Shown piece after piece: positions 1 to 43,842 of a DNA stretch of 64,000 nucleotides (positions within the stretch are counted from its first letter, which is position 1; the number at the start of each line of letters is the position of its first letter). Source of the DNA: Gadus chalcogrammus (lineage: Eukaryota; Chordata; Actinopteri; Gadiformes; Gadidae); the NCBI RefSeq assembly GCF_026213295.1, contig NC_079426.1, forward strand, positions 13,012,264-13,076,263, given 5' to 3'. The translations under genes and the position numbers were made by a program. Under the pieces are notes generated by a model, which saw nothing but the letters and a program-made list of their open reading frames with translations, did no database searches and had not been told where the DNA came from.

Positions 1-467
1 AGAGGGGTAAATGTAGAGGTCATGTAGGAGGAGGGGTATATGTGGAGGTGGTGGAGGGGTTCTAGAGGGGTAAATGTAGAGGTGATGTAGGGGGGTAATC
101 CACGAAAGCGATAGGAATTAGGCAAGGGAGATAAATAGAGAGCCTTAGAAAGAGTTTGAATGTTATGAGCGAGCGAGAGAGAAAAGGAGTGCACAATGAT
201 CGGGGGTTCGCCAGGTGGGTGGACTATCAGGTCGCTGGGTCGTAAACATTTAATAATAAATAAATGTTGAGTCACTGCTGCGAGCCTCGATTAAACCCCT
301 CCTCTCTAACCCCCCTCTGGGTCTCTCCCACCACAGCCCCTGTCATCCCTTCTTATTCACGAACCCCTCCTTCGACTCCAAATATCCGCTTCTCTCTCCC
401 TTCTTTCCTTCTCCTAATCTCCTTTTCCCCCCCTCATCATCATCCGTCTTTGTCTCTTGTTCACTGT

Positions 468-595
<128 letters not shown>

Positions 596-869
596 CATCG
601 CCCACATCCTCTAGCCCATGGTGTACTCCTCTTTCCTTTCTATATCCCATTACTCCCCCCTCTCACTCTCCAATCCTATCACAACCCCCCCCCCCTCCCC
701 TCTATCCCTCTCTCCTCACTTGCTCCCTCTCTCATCATTGCACTCTCTCCCCCCCTGCTCTCTGGCCCTCTGTCCCACTGCAGATATCAGGTGACCAGGG
801 CGTCTCTCCGTCTCTGCCCCCCCCCCTCCCATTTCTGTCTACTTTTCTCTGGTGTTATGGTTAAAGCAG

Positions 870-1006
<137 letters not shown>

Positions 1007-1449
1007 GTTTTCACGGCTTTCACGGATCTTTTGTGTCGTTTTTCGAGCATGGCGGCCCATGCGGACGTTATGATCCGGCCATAGCGATCGATGCTAAGAT
1101 CGTTTCTCTTATAGTACAACTCAGAGGCAGCTCTCAGCTGATTTAAGACTCAGTAACTCCCTCTGCGCTCTGCAGGGGATGCACCTCGCCCTCTGAAAAA
1201 TTCATCAGCCTGCTTTTATTCCTTCGGTTCATCTCGGTGTCCTTGGGACTAAACCATCGCGGCGTTGCTACAGGAGTCCTGGAGATGAAACGGCTGAGTC
1301 ACTGTGTGCTTCATCATGTAATAACAGCCCGACAACAGCTAGAGATTTAGCAGAGGACTAGGCTGAGAGAGGATCATGAATCGTGTGAGGGTGAGTGAGT
1401 GAGTGAGTGAGTCTAAAGGCTGGAAGAACTGCAGCCACACCCTGGCTAG

Positions 1450-1569
<120 letters not shown>

Positions 1570-1821
1570 CAGTCATTACATCTCCGTTTTAGCCACTCTC
1601 TCTCTCTGTCCTCCACCACACACTGTAGGTCAAAGCAATGCCAAGTACATCTGTAGGAGGCCGCGTGGGTGTGTACCTCCCACCACATTGTTTGCATGCG
1701 AGTCTGGATTAATGTCGACTGTCGACCGTCAGCATCTTCACTCACCCCCTTTCTCCCCCTCCCCCACACTATCTCTGGGAGAGCATCATTGCAGTACAAC
1801 TGCATGGTAAGCATTCTTCAG

Positions 1822-1985
<164 letters not shown>

Positions 1986-1987
1986 AC

Positions 1988-19125
<17,138 letters not shown>

Positions 19126-19560
19126 TATATCCCGCCGGGTCTCCTCCTCGTGTGCCTTCTCTGCTATGCAGCCACACCAAGCAATGTTTGTCTCTTATTC
19201 GGAATACCCTATTACACGAGAAAAAAAAGTGAAAAACACCCTATGCGTTAGTTCCTCCGCACCCCGTTAAACCTCTTCTCCTGTTTTTTTGTGATCCCCC
19301 TCTATTATCTCAGAAGAAGAACGGATTGTTTAGCAGCATCAGCTGTCTGCAGGCGGCTACGGCTGGGCGTTTTTTAAAAGACGGAGGGAATGTGAGGATT
19401 TGGGCTAAATTCTCTGCACCATTTGGAGAGAGTGAGAGAGGAGGATGTCGTGAACCCCAAGCTTCCACTTCCACCAAAGTGTTGGCTGCCCCGCCCCTCC
19501 CGTCGCTGGCGCGGCTGTCCTGGCCAAGAATGTGAGCCCTTCCACCAGCTTTGTTATGGA
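19126..19560 (-). promoter_or_regulatory. Candidate HSPA12A 5' UTR and promoter
   Basis: The 430 bases upstream of the HSPA12A start are richer in G+C and CpG than their surroundings and carry a GC-box-like gccccgcccctcc at about 19488-19500. No TATA box is obvious. The transcription start was not located. Confidence 0.4.
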
Positions 19561-20238
19561 CAGCAGGCAGCAGGGATGCAGGCTCGCAGGAACACTATTA
19601 GCAAACTATCCGACAACTCTAATGCTGCTGTTGCTGCTGCTGCACACACCCTTCGATCAGAAGACCAAGCAGTATTGCGCACTCTTCAACGAGACGATCA
19701 GACGAACAATGATGATGCAGACTATAGGCCAATACTATAGGCAAAAACGACATACTGGGAAATATGTAGACCGTTAATATTAGAGAGTTAGGTTGTCTTC
19801 AGCGATAGAAGAATACAAGAAGATAGTATTGCCACTACTTTATGAGAAGGAACATGGTATTATGATCAACATATGAAGGATCGATTTCCCTGATTGGCAT
19901 TCAAAAGAGCAGCTGTTTTCCCTATTCATCGTATCAGTTTACCAGACTGGTCGATATGACTGCTGTGCTGCTATGCTATAATAGGCCTATAGGAGGTGGG
20001 AGGATAGTCAAGGTTAAGGCGGTTTGACCCCCAGCTACAAGGTTATTGGAGGGGTATAAAATGTCCTCAATCGAGCGGTCAGCATCCTTGAACTGCATGG
20101 CTTACCCCTTCATCTGTATATTCACAGAGCCTCCCAAACTAGCTGTTGCGTTTATTTGCTGAGTCACAGATGCGCCGGTGTAGCATCACAAGCATTGCTG
20201 TGTCAGCGAGAAAAATATGTGATTGTGTTTGCACACAT

Positions 20239-20239
<1 letters not shown>

Positions 20240-20285
<46 letters not shown>
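20240..20285. repeat. (CA)n microsatellite
   Basis: About 23 CA units. Confidence 0.95.
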
Positions 20286-20287
<2 letters not shown>

Positions 20288-20644
20288 TTGGCCTCCTGAA
20301 GATGGACTATTGTGGAAAAACAATTAAATTCGAAACTGCAAAGTCCACAATTCCCTCAAGTTGAAGGTTGGTCTCAACTGTGAGACTATGAGTTTCTGAT
20401 GAGTTTGTTTTTCCAACAGTTATGGGGGGTATAATTTGACCTATGCAACAAGCCCTTCCTACTCACTCGTTGAGATCCAGTAAGCAAGAAACGTAACCTG
20501 TGAAAGATCAGTTCTTTCTGGGTACAGCTTTCTGGTCGGCCAAAATGAGCTCCCAAACTGCTGGGATTCAGGTTAACTTCCACCTTATGAACGTCTGCTT
20601 CATCAAAGCTCCACAAAAACAACCCTGGCTCCAGAATTATGACA

Positions 20645-20830
20645 ATACTGTTTACTATTAGTCATTGAGCAGATGCTTCTGTCCAAAGCACTCATTAACG
20701 GACGAGTAAGGGTGACGCGGCATCTTGCTCGAGGATGACTATAGGTAGACTGTGGACAAGGGGGTTCAAACCCAGAACCTTAGGACTAGGAGCCAAAACA
20801 ACCTAACCACTAGATTATCCTGCTCTTTAA
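20645..20830. mobile_element. SINE-like fossil
   Basis: Shows the head 'gagcagatgcttctgtccaa', a middle 'ggatgactataggtagactg', a box-B-like gggttcaaaccc, and a tail 'aacctaaccactagattatc'. This layout is typical of dispersed teleost SINE copies. Confidence 0.6.
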
Positions 20831-20924
20831 ACACGTTTTATTAGCCATATTAGCCGAGTCTTTCAAGTTGCTCTCTGGACAATATCTATATACTGTAATC
20901 CATTTTACACAATGGGGTTAATCT

Positions 20925-20957
20925 TTACGAGGATGCTAGTTCCTAGCATCCTCGTAA
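20925..20957. repeat. Perfect short inverted repeat
   Basis: 15-nt arms ttacgaggatgctag / ctagcatcctcgtaa with loop ttc. Confidence 0.9.
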
Positions 20958-21844
20958 TAGCATCCTCTTTGTTTCCATGGTTACATTGAGGCCGATGCGT
21001 CTGTCATTACCACTGGCTGTCGTGGTGGTCGAGAACCCCAGGGACATGGAGTGGACCTACGCAGGACACTACCAATACCTCTAGTCAGAACGCAGTGGCT
21101 TTATTTGTTATAAAATGTAAATTCAATGGTTACAGTAATACTTTAAATCGAAATTAAACGTTTGTGTATGATATGTAAATAATGAAATATTCACGTATCA
21201 CAAGAATACGAAGTAATCTTTTCAAAAGACGGCCGCCGTTACCTCAATCGATGTACAGAGGGTGACACAGCACTAAACAGGAGACATCTGTATTCACTAC
21301 AGGGTCTGTACCCAGACAATACAGCAGTGTCAGTACTGACCCATTTACCCTAAGAAGAGATAATGAAACAATGAAACCATTTACACAGCTGTCAGAAAAC
21401 ACTGTAGGAGCATCATTTTTTTCATATCCTCAATATTCCTATTTCCTTTTATATAGTAGTAAGGAACCTTGATTTAAAAATATGTATCGTTTTTCAAATA
21501 GTTAAGAGAGTTGTCTTGTACACAAAAGAACGATACAAAGAGTTGCATTATCATTTTCCTGTGAACAAAAATGGTGGGAATGATTGAAACATCAGTAAAG
21601 AATGCCACACAGCGTCTGTGGAACGAAGTAGGGGAAAACAGACTCCGGTAAGATAAGGGCGGCTGATAAGATACTTCTGATAAGGTCATTCTTGAAATAG
21701 TTGTGCAAATCAAACATGAAAACTTATTTCAGATTTATTTCAGTCATAGGGCGGTGGAAGTGAGCTACAGGGTGGGAGGTCTTAATCCTACACTGCCTCA
21801 CAATCTTTATTTTCATTTGCTGTGTTTATGACAATTTGACTATT

Positions 21845-21985
21845 CATTTTTTAACAGACATTTTCATCCAAAGTGATTTACAGTCACTTGAGAAGCAGAT
21901 AGAGGACCCCTGCCTGCCAGGCCATCTTTCAGGGATACCTACAGTTAGACTTTGGGCATGGGACATCGAACCAAGTGCTCCTGGT
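21845..21985. mobile_element. SINE-like fossil
   Basis: Head 'catccaaagtgatttacagt', middle 'gggatacctacagttagact', and a degenerate 'gggacatcgaaccaagtgct' box-B region; the same family scaffold as at 20645. Confidence 0.55.
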
Positions 21986-22341
21986 GCTGGGAGTGGACCA
22001 ACCCAACCCATCTCTAATCGCTTTACTTTCCCATTCTTTGAGATGTGACCAGCAGTGGAAACCACTGTTCTGTCAGGTCATTTCATGTTTCTATCATTTC
22101 ATGTGACCTGTGAAGCTCTATTAGACTGTACCAGTGATTGATGGCTACAGTGCACGCACAACAGAGTGATAGAGCCTTTTTGGAGCTGAATGGCCCCAGG
22201 CTAAGGTGATGTTGGTGGCTTTCAGCGATGCTCACGGAGTGGGAAGCACTGCGATTGTATTTCATGGAGAAGTGATGGAAGTTGTACAACAGTACAAAAA
22301 CCTGGGGCGTTTCATTAATGATTAAACTGCATTTTTAAGCC

Positions 22342-22740
22342 AACACAGACACGATCATCAAAAAGTGCCAACAGCATCAGTACGACGTGAGTAAGCTTAA
22401 CCCCTTTGGGGTATCAGGAATATCCACATGTGACAACTTCTTCGCCAAAAGCATATCAGCCTTCTCATTCATCTGCCTGGTCCAATCTCTCACAATCCTG
22501 ATATAGAAGTTCCTCCAAAATCCTGTGAAACCCTGCTCTCAGGCCACCCCCATCCAGTCTCTGACCACACTGAATGATCAGCTAACGCCCTGGAAAGCCC
22601 ACTCCATCCTACAGGACACCAACCATGTCCTATTAGACAAGCATCGAATGGATGCCCTCTGATTGGCGTCTAACCGGTGACTGAACTCCAGACTGCCCCC
22701 GTTCTCCTCTTCATCACTCGCCAGGATCATCACTGACTTG
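22342..22740 (+). pseudogene. LINE reverse-transcriptase C-terminal fossil
   Basis: Frame from 22342 reads NTDTIIKKCQQHQYDVSKLN, then PFGVSGISTCDNFF, then ISAFSFICLVQSLTI. This resembles the C-terminal tail of fish non-LTR retrotransposon polymerases (...KLNSFGVS...LTFSFICW...). Downstream, 'ILQDTNHVL' fits the usual I-L-D-x-xH-L tail. In-frame stops and shifts make it dead, and its 5' part is absent. Confidence 0.6.
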
Positions 22741-23659
22741 TGATTGTGATGCAGGATTGATGTTTTTCAGCACATCGTTTTGGAGTCAATTACCTTTTTC
22801 TTTTCATTCGTTAGGATTCATTTGTTCTCATTTGCTAACAGGGTCTATTTCAAACTCTTCTAACTAAGTCTCAAACACATGTGGATAGCTGACATTTAAA
22901 CTGCAACTGTAGTCCCACCCTATTCCCAGCAAATGAAATATGTTAACAATGTCGATCGGACTGCACTTTCTAAGAAGTAAGCTGTTTTTTCGCTCTAAAG
23001 TAGATCAGTGCGACCCTACTTCCAACACACAAAAAGCCAGAACACAACAATTTCTGGTGGCTAAGTGAACGGATCACCAATTCCAGTGTGCCCAAAGGGT
23101 TGTCAGGCCAGGCCCATCTGGATCACAGCCATTAAAGAAAGCCATAGAAAGTCTGCTCTGAAAAAAAGATCTCTAAACTAGTTAACCCATACCCCAGTTA
23201 ACCCATACCCCTCACTAGGGTTACTTGTTAACCCTAGGGTTACCCTTGTTACCACCTTTGTTGGCTAGGTGCTGCTACCATGTAAGGATAACGATAAACC
23301 AGGTCAGAAACGCAGCAAACCCTAATATTAGTTACCATTTGCATTCACAACTTATGAGCAACCTGCTCTGTTTAGTTAACTTTGTGATTTCTGACTCAAA
23401 CACCATGAGAGAAAACCCTGCAGAAGACCTTTAAATGCAGCCCTGTTCGTCCTCGTCAAATTCTCCCTGTTTCATGTATTAAGTAGCGGCCACTACATCT
23501 ACTACAAGGGCTTTAAAACATAGGCCCTCATACTCATACACCAATACACACACATCCACTAATACACACAACCCATTACACAGACATTCATCAATACACA
23601 CACAGCCCAATACACACCTATTCACTGACACACAGACACACATACACCCAGACACATAC

Positions 23660-23854
<195 letters not shown>

Positions 23855-24210
23855 CCAAGGATTCAGAGCTTGAGTTTAAAAACTATTTCCTTTAAACTAT
23901 TCATTGCTCAACAAAAGCAACAGGGCTCAAGTTTTTATGAGAAGATTACGTGTGTCATAATTTGCTCAAATACTGAGTCATAAAATCCTCTTTTTCTTTT
24001 CTAACATAGGCCTATTATGAAAATATTGTTTCAAGGATTACCTTAGAATCGAAACAAAATAGTTTAAAAGCTGTGAGATGCCTGCTTACCAGAGATTACT
24101 CTCTGGTAACTGCTTGTTTCTTGTAAGAGAACCAGTAGTTCTGGTACCATAGCAACCGTTATGGGTGGAGCTGATCAGGGGGTCAGCATAGTTTGCCATC
24201 TAGTGGTCAA

Positions 24211-24343
<133 letters not shown>

Positions 24344-27177
24344 AAACACAAAAGAACACAATACAGTAGAACAAAACACTATAATAAATTTGGTCTTGTT
24401 TGGAAATAGGACAAAATAAATGTAATCGAATATAAAATATTCAGAATTATATAACTGAAACGAATGGAACAGAACAGAATGGAATAGAACAAATAGAAAA
24501 TAACATACTAGAATTTAACAGAGCATAAGAGAATATACCAGAAAACAGAACGGAATAGAATAGAATATATAGGTTTATAACCTATCTCACATTTTAATTA
24601 AAATACACAGAATTTAGAATAAATACAAATATGATGTAGATATTCTACAACATAGAATAAATATCAATGAATGCAATTAAAGATAAAAGACAAAAGACGC
24701 TGTCATTCATCACAGTCTGTACGTAAACGTGCAGTAATCACCACCAGCCGCCAGAGGGAGCCTACGGGCCTCAAACCCCCAGTAGACTTTCCTTTACCTC
24801 TGATCTCTAGCCAGAATCACTGTCTGAGACCAGGGTTGAGATGATGCATGTGCAGAACTACGGTGTCTATTCACACAGACCTCGACGCTCTGCCTACCCC
24901 CAGGCTCGTGAGGTCATATAAATCACAGAAAGAGAGAAAGTAGACACTAGCAAAGACGGAAGCTGCGGGGAAGTCGTTTTTGGTTTAGGCCTACATGAGT
25001 CCACCGATAGGACAGCAATAGGTCTAGGCCTGGCCAGCATTTCCCATGAGTGAACAATTGTTAAGGGTAATTCAGACGGCATTTGTAATGATTGATTGAT
25101 AGACTTGTACCGTTCCTCCTCTTTTTTATTGCTGTATGTTATCGTTTTTTCTGTTAATGGATCGCAGTGAACGTGGGCCTATGACACATTTGGACGGCAA
25201 AAGGAATACTTCACTGTCGATGAATATGATTGATTTGCTTATATTGATTGGTTTTGTTCAAGTGTTAGACATGTAAACAATGCAACAATATGTTCGCTTA
25301 TTTAAAAAAATCTAAAATTAAAATAACCTAATGGGTCAAAAACGGTTTGTTACAGACACTAATGCTTGACATTAGCCTGCGTGCTCAACTATTTGTGTGA
25401 ATAATTTGAAGATAATTGTTGTTTGATGACTAATTTGTTGTGCTTTTGGCTTAATTGGTAAAGACTTACCTTGCTGTTCATTTATCTAAACTCGTCTCTC
25501 TACCGACTCGCTGTGGGCATATCAACACTCACAAATAAAGACGGAATATTTTGTCTGTCAATAGCCTATATGGCAGGTTTTGTAGTTTTCGTCATTAAAA
25601 CAATGATTAGAAAAAAAACACGATTGATAGGACTGCCGTGGCTAGAATACTGTGATTAGGCCAACTACTGTAAGCTAAACATACAGGAGGCTTTACTGAC
25701 TCCGGACTGCTATGCCGTGGCTGGCAAATCCGAAACAAAGAGATTATGGGTTCAGTGTAAAGCACACACACAGTCCCAACAACCCTCATAATTAGGGGCC
25801 TATATGCGTCTTGCTTAAGTAGGCTACTTCTCCGTTCAGAGAGGGTTCATGGGCAGGTCGCAGGGTTATTATGCGTACCCACATGTTAAAGTATGACAGA
25901 GACGAGCTCGGCTATACCTTGACATGTTTTCGTGTTTCCAAGCCATGTTATGTCCGCTCTTTCCGCGCCTTTTAGAGGTGAAGAAAATGTCCCTCTCTCT
26001 CTCTCGGCTATCTGTCAAAACAACACATAGAAGGTGAAAGAGAAACGAAGTGAAACTTGTTGAAACCATATTGGGCTATACTGGTTTCGATACCATTATG
26101 TGTTTCAATATCCTGCACAGATTTGGAGTTGATTCTGGCAAAACATCATAGGAAAGTGACCCTATTAATCTGCCCATAAACAGAATTAAGGATGGTTGAG
26201 AGTGATTTAGGCTATATAAGACCAAGTAGACTATAGGCCTAACTTTGACGACAGGGGCCCATAACACATAGGCCTAGCTACAACGGTAAGATGTCGAAGT
26301 TATCTTGGGACACGAACGGGTAATAAATACTATTAACACTACCATTAAGGGGTTGTTAAGATTTACACCCAGTTTGCCTTTGGATTTTCTGGTGGGCTTG
26401 GTAGTCTTGTGACAACCGGGTTGGAAGGTTTCCGAGTCCCAGGCCAGGAGTAAATGGGCCTTTTGAAGACCAGTGCTCCCATTGACACGACACCTGGCGA
26501 AGTTTAAAAACAAGACGAGAACATTTTAATTAGGCATTGGCGATTACAACCAAGTGACTATGTGACATACACAAACACACACCGGGAGACCACGCCGTAA
26601 GGGCATATCGTAAGCAGTCCGGACCCGTTCCAAGCTGGAACTCGTCCCCGGTGGAAAAGCGCCATAATATTAAACAATCACAAGGTGTGAACCGCGAAGC
26701 GCGCCTACTGTTTGACGTGTTGTAGGCCTATATGAAAACGATCGCACACAAGCATTCGATCGTTTCTCATTGGTCGGATGTTTCTCGGAAACACAGACGT
26801 TTCAAAGTCTGCCTTTTCCAAACTTGCAGCTTCATGTGTCTAATAATGTTCTGGTCTGGAGGAAACTCGACTCTACGATTACTACCTATTGTAGACGCCA
26901 TGCTCGTTCGAAATGTTTTTTCCCCCTTATTACCAACATCATATGTAATTGGCGTAACTTTCTGTCCCAACTCCAAGCAAGCATGTCATTCTTGTCGGAC
27001 TCTGAAGACTACTTTTTCAACGTGCTATCGGCGCCCCGCTGTTTTAATACGCGTCCTAATGTGGTCTATAAATGATGTCCCCAGTGGAAACTAACAGCAG
27101 TTTGGCTAAAAGGAGGTTTTCTCCGCAGGAGTCATCTTCATTGTCTGCAACTGCGCGATCCTGCTTCCACTGTATCA

Positions 27178-27178
27178 A

Positions 27179-27244
<66 letters not shown>

Positions 27245-27245
27245 C
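27178..27245. repeat. (AAC)n trinucleotide array
   Basis: About 22 AAC units, followed 12 bases later by a CA array. Confidence 0.98.
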
Positions 27246-27253
27246 TCACAACT

Positions 27254-27256
<3 letters not shown>

Positions 27257-27343
<87 letters not shown>
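27257..27343. repeat. (CA)n microsatellite
   Basis: About 43 CA units. Confidence 0.98.
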
Positions 27344-27346
<3 letters not shown>

Positions 27347-30033
27347 CATCGAAAAATATCAGTCTGGTAACGATTCATGAAATGATGGCATTACGCCCAT
27401 TCCTGCTGATTTCACTATAAGCTCCACATAGACCATTGTGCTTTTTTTTTTAATCATAATAATAATAACCATGCAAAAACAATTTGTAGTTCATAGTTAA
27501 TCGGTTCATCGTAATGGCTCGTTCATTTCAAACACTAAATCTGTCGATTTGACGCGCGCCCTATTAAACTACGTTTAGGCCAGTAGTGAGTTCCTCCGGG
27601 GGGGGGGGGTGTATTACGCACGTATTCAGGGCTCGTGACCATGCTCGTGACAATCAAAATGTGGACCGACCTACACGTCCATTAAACATCTAAATTGATC
27701 TCCGTATGCACCTACACAATGATCGGCCTAATCAATGTTACACTGTTGAGAATTGTATTTACGTTTTATAGGCCCACATACTAAATTGCAAATCGTAGGA
27801 TATAATGTTATGAGAAAAATTATGTAGCGTATTTAAAAGGAGCCCATTTGCCTGGAATGCTATTTGCTATGTGGGTCAAATATCATGGGTACAATGTCAT
27901 ACAAACAGAAACACAATATGGACTATGAGCCAATGAATGCGCTGGATTGTGATGACGTGACCGAGACTGGTTGCCCTCTTGTTGACTTCCTGTCCCGGAG
28001 CGAACTGACCTCAGGGTGAACCCGAGCACGAGCCTTATCGACCTTCATCCGATAGTTTTTTTTTATGCAAAGAAAGGATGGCTGTTAACAAAAAGGGCAG
28101 AGTCTAGAGCGACGCCACACGAACGCATACACACATTTTAAGACATTTCCAATAGCCTACTTAAGTAAGCCCACTAAACTAATACCTTTACACACCTTTA
28201 CATTATTTGTGTTAACATTATTATGTGAGTCTATCCATAAGGGACCATCTAAATAGCTTGATTTTAAATAGGCCTAATAAATTATCAGAATAGGAAAAAT
28301 GTACCTGTACAACAGGTCCATGTTTTTACTGTTCACATATTGAACGATAGCCTACATTTGACCCACTTAAATAAATAACCTATCCTAATTGGTTTACATG
28401 AAGGAGACTCTTCCGCATAGGTATTTCTGCATTTCGAATCCAACATTTTAAGGCTATCCGTTTTTTTTTTACCAAATGTGATAAATACAAATTACAAGTG
28501 GCTGAACTGATCTTAGTCTCATGGTTGCCCGCGAGATGACTTTGTGCGACGGTATTGAATGGTATAGGCCTATTGCGAGGCAGGCAATACCTGAGCCATT
28601 ATATTCTAAAAAAAACAACTGCTTTGTGTGTGTGCGTGTGCGTGTGTGAGTGTGTGCACTGAGCCCATTGGCTGTTGGCAAACGGCTGCTGTGTGTTTCA
28701 TGGACATGATGAAGGCTTCCAATCAAGGCTCCCTCGCTCATTAACAAAAATGAAAATAAATAATAGGCCTACCGTCCCGAAGGTTTCCCGCTGGGACTAT
28801 TTTATTAAGGCTATTTAAAACTTTAGTGCGTGCATATTGCACAAATAGTGGCTACCCTATAGCCGATTGCTGAACGTTTAGAAATGATTCAATTAAATCC
28901 TATAGCCTACGTTATAATATCCCGATCTAGACAACGTCAGAAACGATGACGATGGAGAAAAAAGGTTATAGTTTACTTAGGCTTTTTGCGTTTGAGTTCA
29001 GACCAAATTCAATTTAAATCACAATGCCAGAAACTATAGGGCTATTTTAACATCTCCAATGAGGCCTAACTGGAATTATTTAGATTGATCCTGTAAATTA
29101 ATATTAATATTAATATTATTATTTTATATATTAGCCTATTTAGACAAAATACCATTTGCACTTGGCCTACTGTTTTCAAATGTCGGCCTCCAAATCTATT
29201 TAAACCTTAAAACTCAAAACAATTAACGATTTTTTTTTTAAATAAATGCATAATGGGCCTATGACTAAAGCAGTCAGCAGACATTATGAGGAGGACGTAC
29301 TAGACTATGTTAGCCTAGGATGGAATATCATTACGATTACTATTTTTAACGAGAAATATCGGACAACTACTAAAAAAATGGGATTCAAAGGCTTATTTAG
29401 ATGTAGGTTACCTTAGACTATTAACTATAGGCCTACTTCATCTTTAATAAAATATCAGAAGGTTCCACACATAATAACGTAAAGAAACTCTAACAAAGCC
29501 TAACCGTCGTTCAAATAAGGATTGCTATTAAAACTTACTGGATGTGTCCTCTGCTACATGGCTCTAGGTCTAGGTCTCCAAAGGACGCGCCGGGTTTCGA
29601 GAGATGGCTGGGCCTACTCCAGTGTCTGGAGAAGAGTAGGCTTGGGAATTAATTTAACACTAATTCTAATTGAATGTAATATTATTTTGTATAATATAGG
29701 CCACATTATTATTATTACCCTAATATATATTTTTCTTTTGATTATTTTTATTATTATGTTACCATCGGCTATTATAATAATTGTATTATTATTAGGCTGT
29801 ACAAAATAAACAACCTGACAAAATGTAATTTTATTTTCCCCTATAAGCCAAATATGTAGGCTTACAATAAGTGTATTCGGTAGACTATTTAATTTAAATG
29901 TAGGCCTATCATAGAAAATGTGGTTCTATTGATAATGTCAGTTTATTTTACAATAATCGCCGCTATTGCATTATTGTATACCGCATAGTCCTATTAATGG
30001 CGCTATCAGTATCAGATAGGCTAGTTGGGAAAA

Positions 30034-30300
30034 TTAACGCAAAGAAAACGTTCCCGCGAGCTGAAGACTGCCAAGTCCCGAGCCTCTCTCTGGCTCTGGG
30101 CCCGTCGCATTCAGTTGCCGGGCAACCGCTGTAGGCCTACAGTACTGTCTACACGCCCGTTTCCCAAAGCAACCACTGTACACCATCGGGCCGTCTCCCG
30201 TAGCAACCACTGTACACAATCGAGGCGTAGACCATAGCAACCAGTGTAAACAGTGCTCTCATTCCTAACAACATCGCTCTATTAAGGTTAAGAGTAAAAC
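30034..30300 (+). promoter_or_regulatory. ENO4 proximal promoter with X-box (RFX) sites
   Basis: A perfect palindromic X-box GTTGCCGGGCAAC lies at 30114-30126 (consensus GTNRCC, 0-3 spacer, RGYAAC). Three further RGYAAC half-sites (AGCAAC) lie at 30168, 30202 and 30236, exactly 34 bp apart, inside a short tandem repeat (agcaaccactgtacac...). Two of them have upstream GTTTCC/GTCTCC with a 3-base spacer, i.e. X-boxes with one mismatch. RFX factors drive ciliary and flagellar genes, which fits ENO4. Confidence 0.65.
30121..30269 (+). repeat. 34-bp promoter tandem repeat carrying RFX half-sites
   Basis: Units start at 30168, 30202 and 30236, with a longer 47-bp first unit at 30121. All share 'gcaacc(a/g)(c/g)tgta'. 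Confidence 0.8.
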
Positions 30301-42849
<12,549 letters not shown>

Positions 42850-42906
42850 GAAGGACGAGTCTTCTCCTTTTACGTGTTTGCACAAAAGACATTTCACCAG
42901 ATTCTT

Positions 42907-42912
42907 ATTAAA
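42907..42912 (+). promoter_or_regulatory. Possible ENO4 poly(A) signal (ATTAAA)
   Basis: ATTAAA 58 bp after the stop codon; the second most common poly(A) hexamer. Chance occurrence is possible in AT-rich DNA. Confidence 0.35.
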
Positions 42913-43219
42913 ATGCACCATTTCTCAATACATGTTATTATTTGTTTTGTGCAAGGAAAGTACCGTAGTTATGCAGTTAAGTGCAAGTGTAGGTCAAGCA
43001 CTCCTTTTAGAAATGCGAGTGCATTTCATTATACCAACAAGTCAATTTTTTTGGGTTGCGACATGCCCTGTCGAGACTGAAGGAAATTAATGTATTTTAC
43101 ACTTACAAACACACAACAGGTTTTTCAAAGATCTGTGAAATACAAGCGAAGAGCCGAGAAACCTGTGCTTAACAGCAACTTATTAGTGTGTGTTGAACAC
43201 CTGTGTGCACCTTGGCCTT

Positions 43220-43220
43220 G

Positions 43221-43264
<44 letters not shown>
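43220..43264. repeat. (GA)n microsatellite
   Basis: About 22 GA units followed at once by a CAGG/CAGA tetranucleotide array. Confidence 0.97.
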
Positions 43265-43266
<2 letters not shown>

Positions 43267-43270
43267 AAGA

Positions 43271-43276
43271 CAGACA

Positions 43277-43349
<73 letters not shown>

Positions 43350-43380
43350 ACAGGCAGACAGGCAGACAGACAGACAGACA
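43271..43380. repeat. (CAGG)n/(CAGA)n tetranucleotide array
   Basis: Starts CAGACAGA, then about 17 CAGG units, then mixed CAGA/CAGG. Confidence 0.97.
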
Positions 43381-43617
43381 TGATCGATGCCCCAGCAGGT
43401 GCAGAGCCATCGGCTGATGACTGCAGACAATCAAAGGCTCTCCCGGGGCCCAGGCTGGGAGTGCTGAACAAGTGGTCGGCCATTTGTTATCTGCCTTCTT
43501 TTACTCCCCTCTCTCCCCCCTTCTACCCTCCCCCTAACATAGCATATATTATTAGTTTTGAAACATAACTATTAAATATTCATATAATTAAATAAATCGG
43601 TTGAAAGTATTATTGGA

Positions 43618-43621
<4 letters not shown>

Positions 43622-43670
<49 letters not shown>
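43622..43670. repeat. (TA)n microsatellite
   Basis: About 24 AT units. Confidence 0.97.
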
Positions 43671-43675
<5 letters not shown>

Positions 43676-43842
43676 CTGATTTAGAGTGAAGTGGATACAA
43701 TGTAATACAATTAAATGGACAGAACTCATAAAATATAAAAGGCTAGAATTAGAAATAAATATAGTGAGATGAGTATGTTAGAAAGAGAATTAAGATTGTT
43801 AAAATAGGACTACGATCAAATTGATTGACAGACAATATTTAA

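Noticed and set aside
20750..20800. Possible tRNA gene because of the box-B-like gggttcaaaccc
   Set aside because: No cloverleaf or box A at the right distance; it belongs to the SINE-like fossil.
23180..23260. Telomere-like ttaaccc/ccctagggttacc motifs
   Set aside because: Few, irregular units without a TTAGGG array; not convincing as an interstitial telomere.
26732..27094. 120-codon open frame on the plus strand
   Set aside because: No recognisable domain or homologue, no splice context; overlapping frames are open on both strands.
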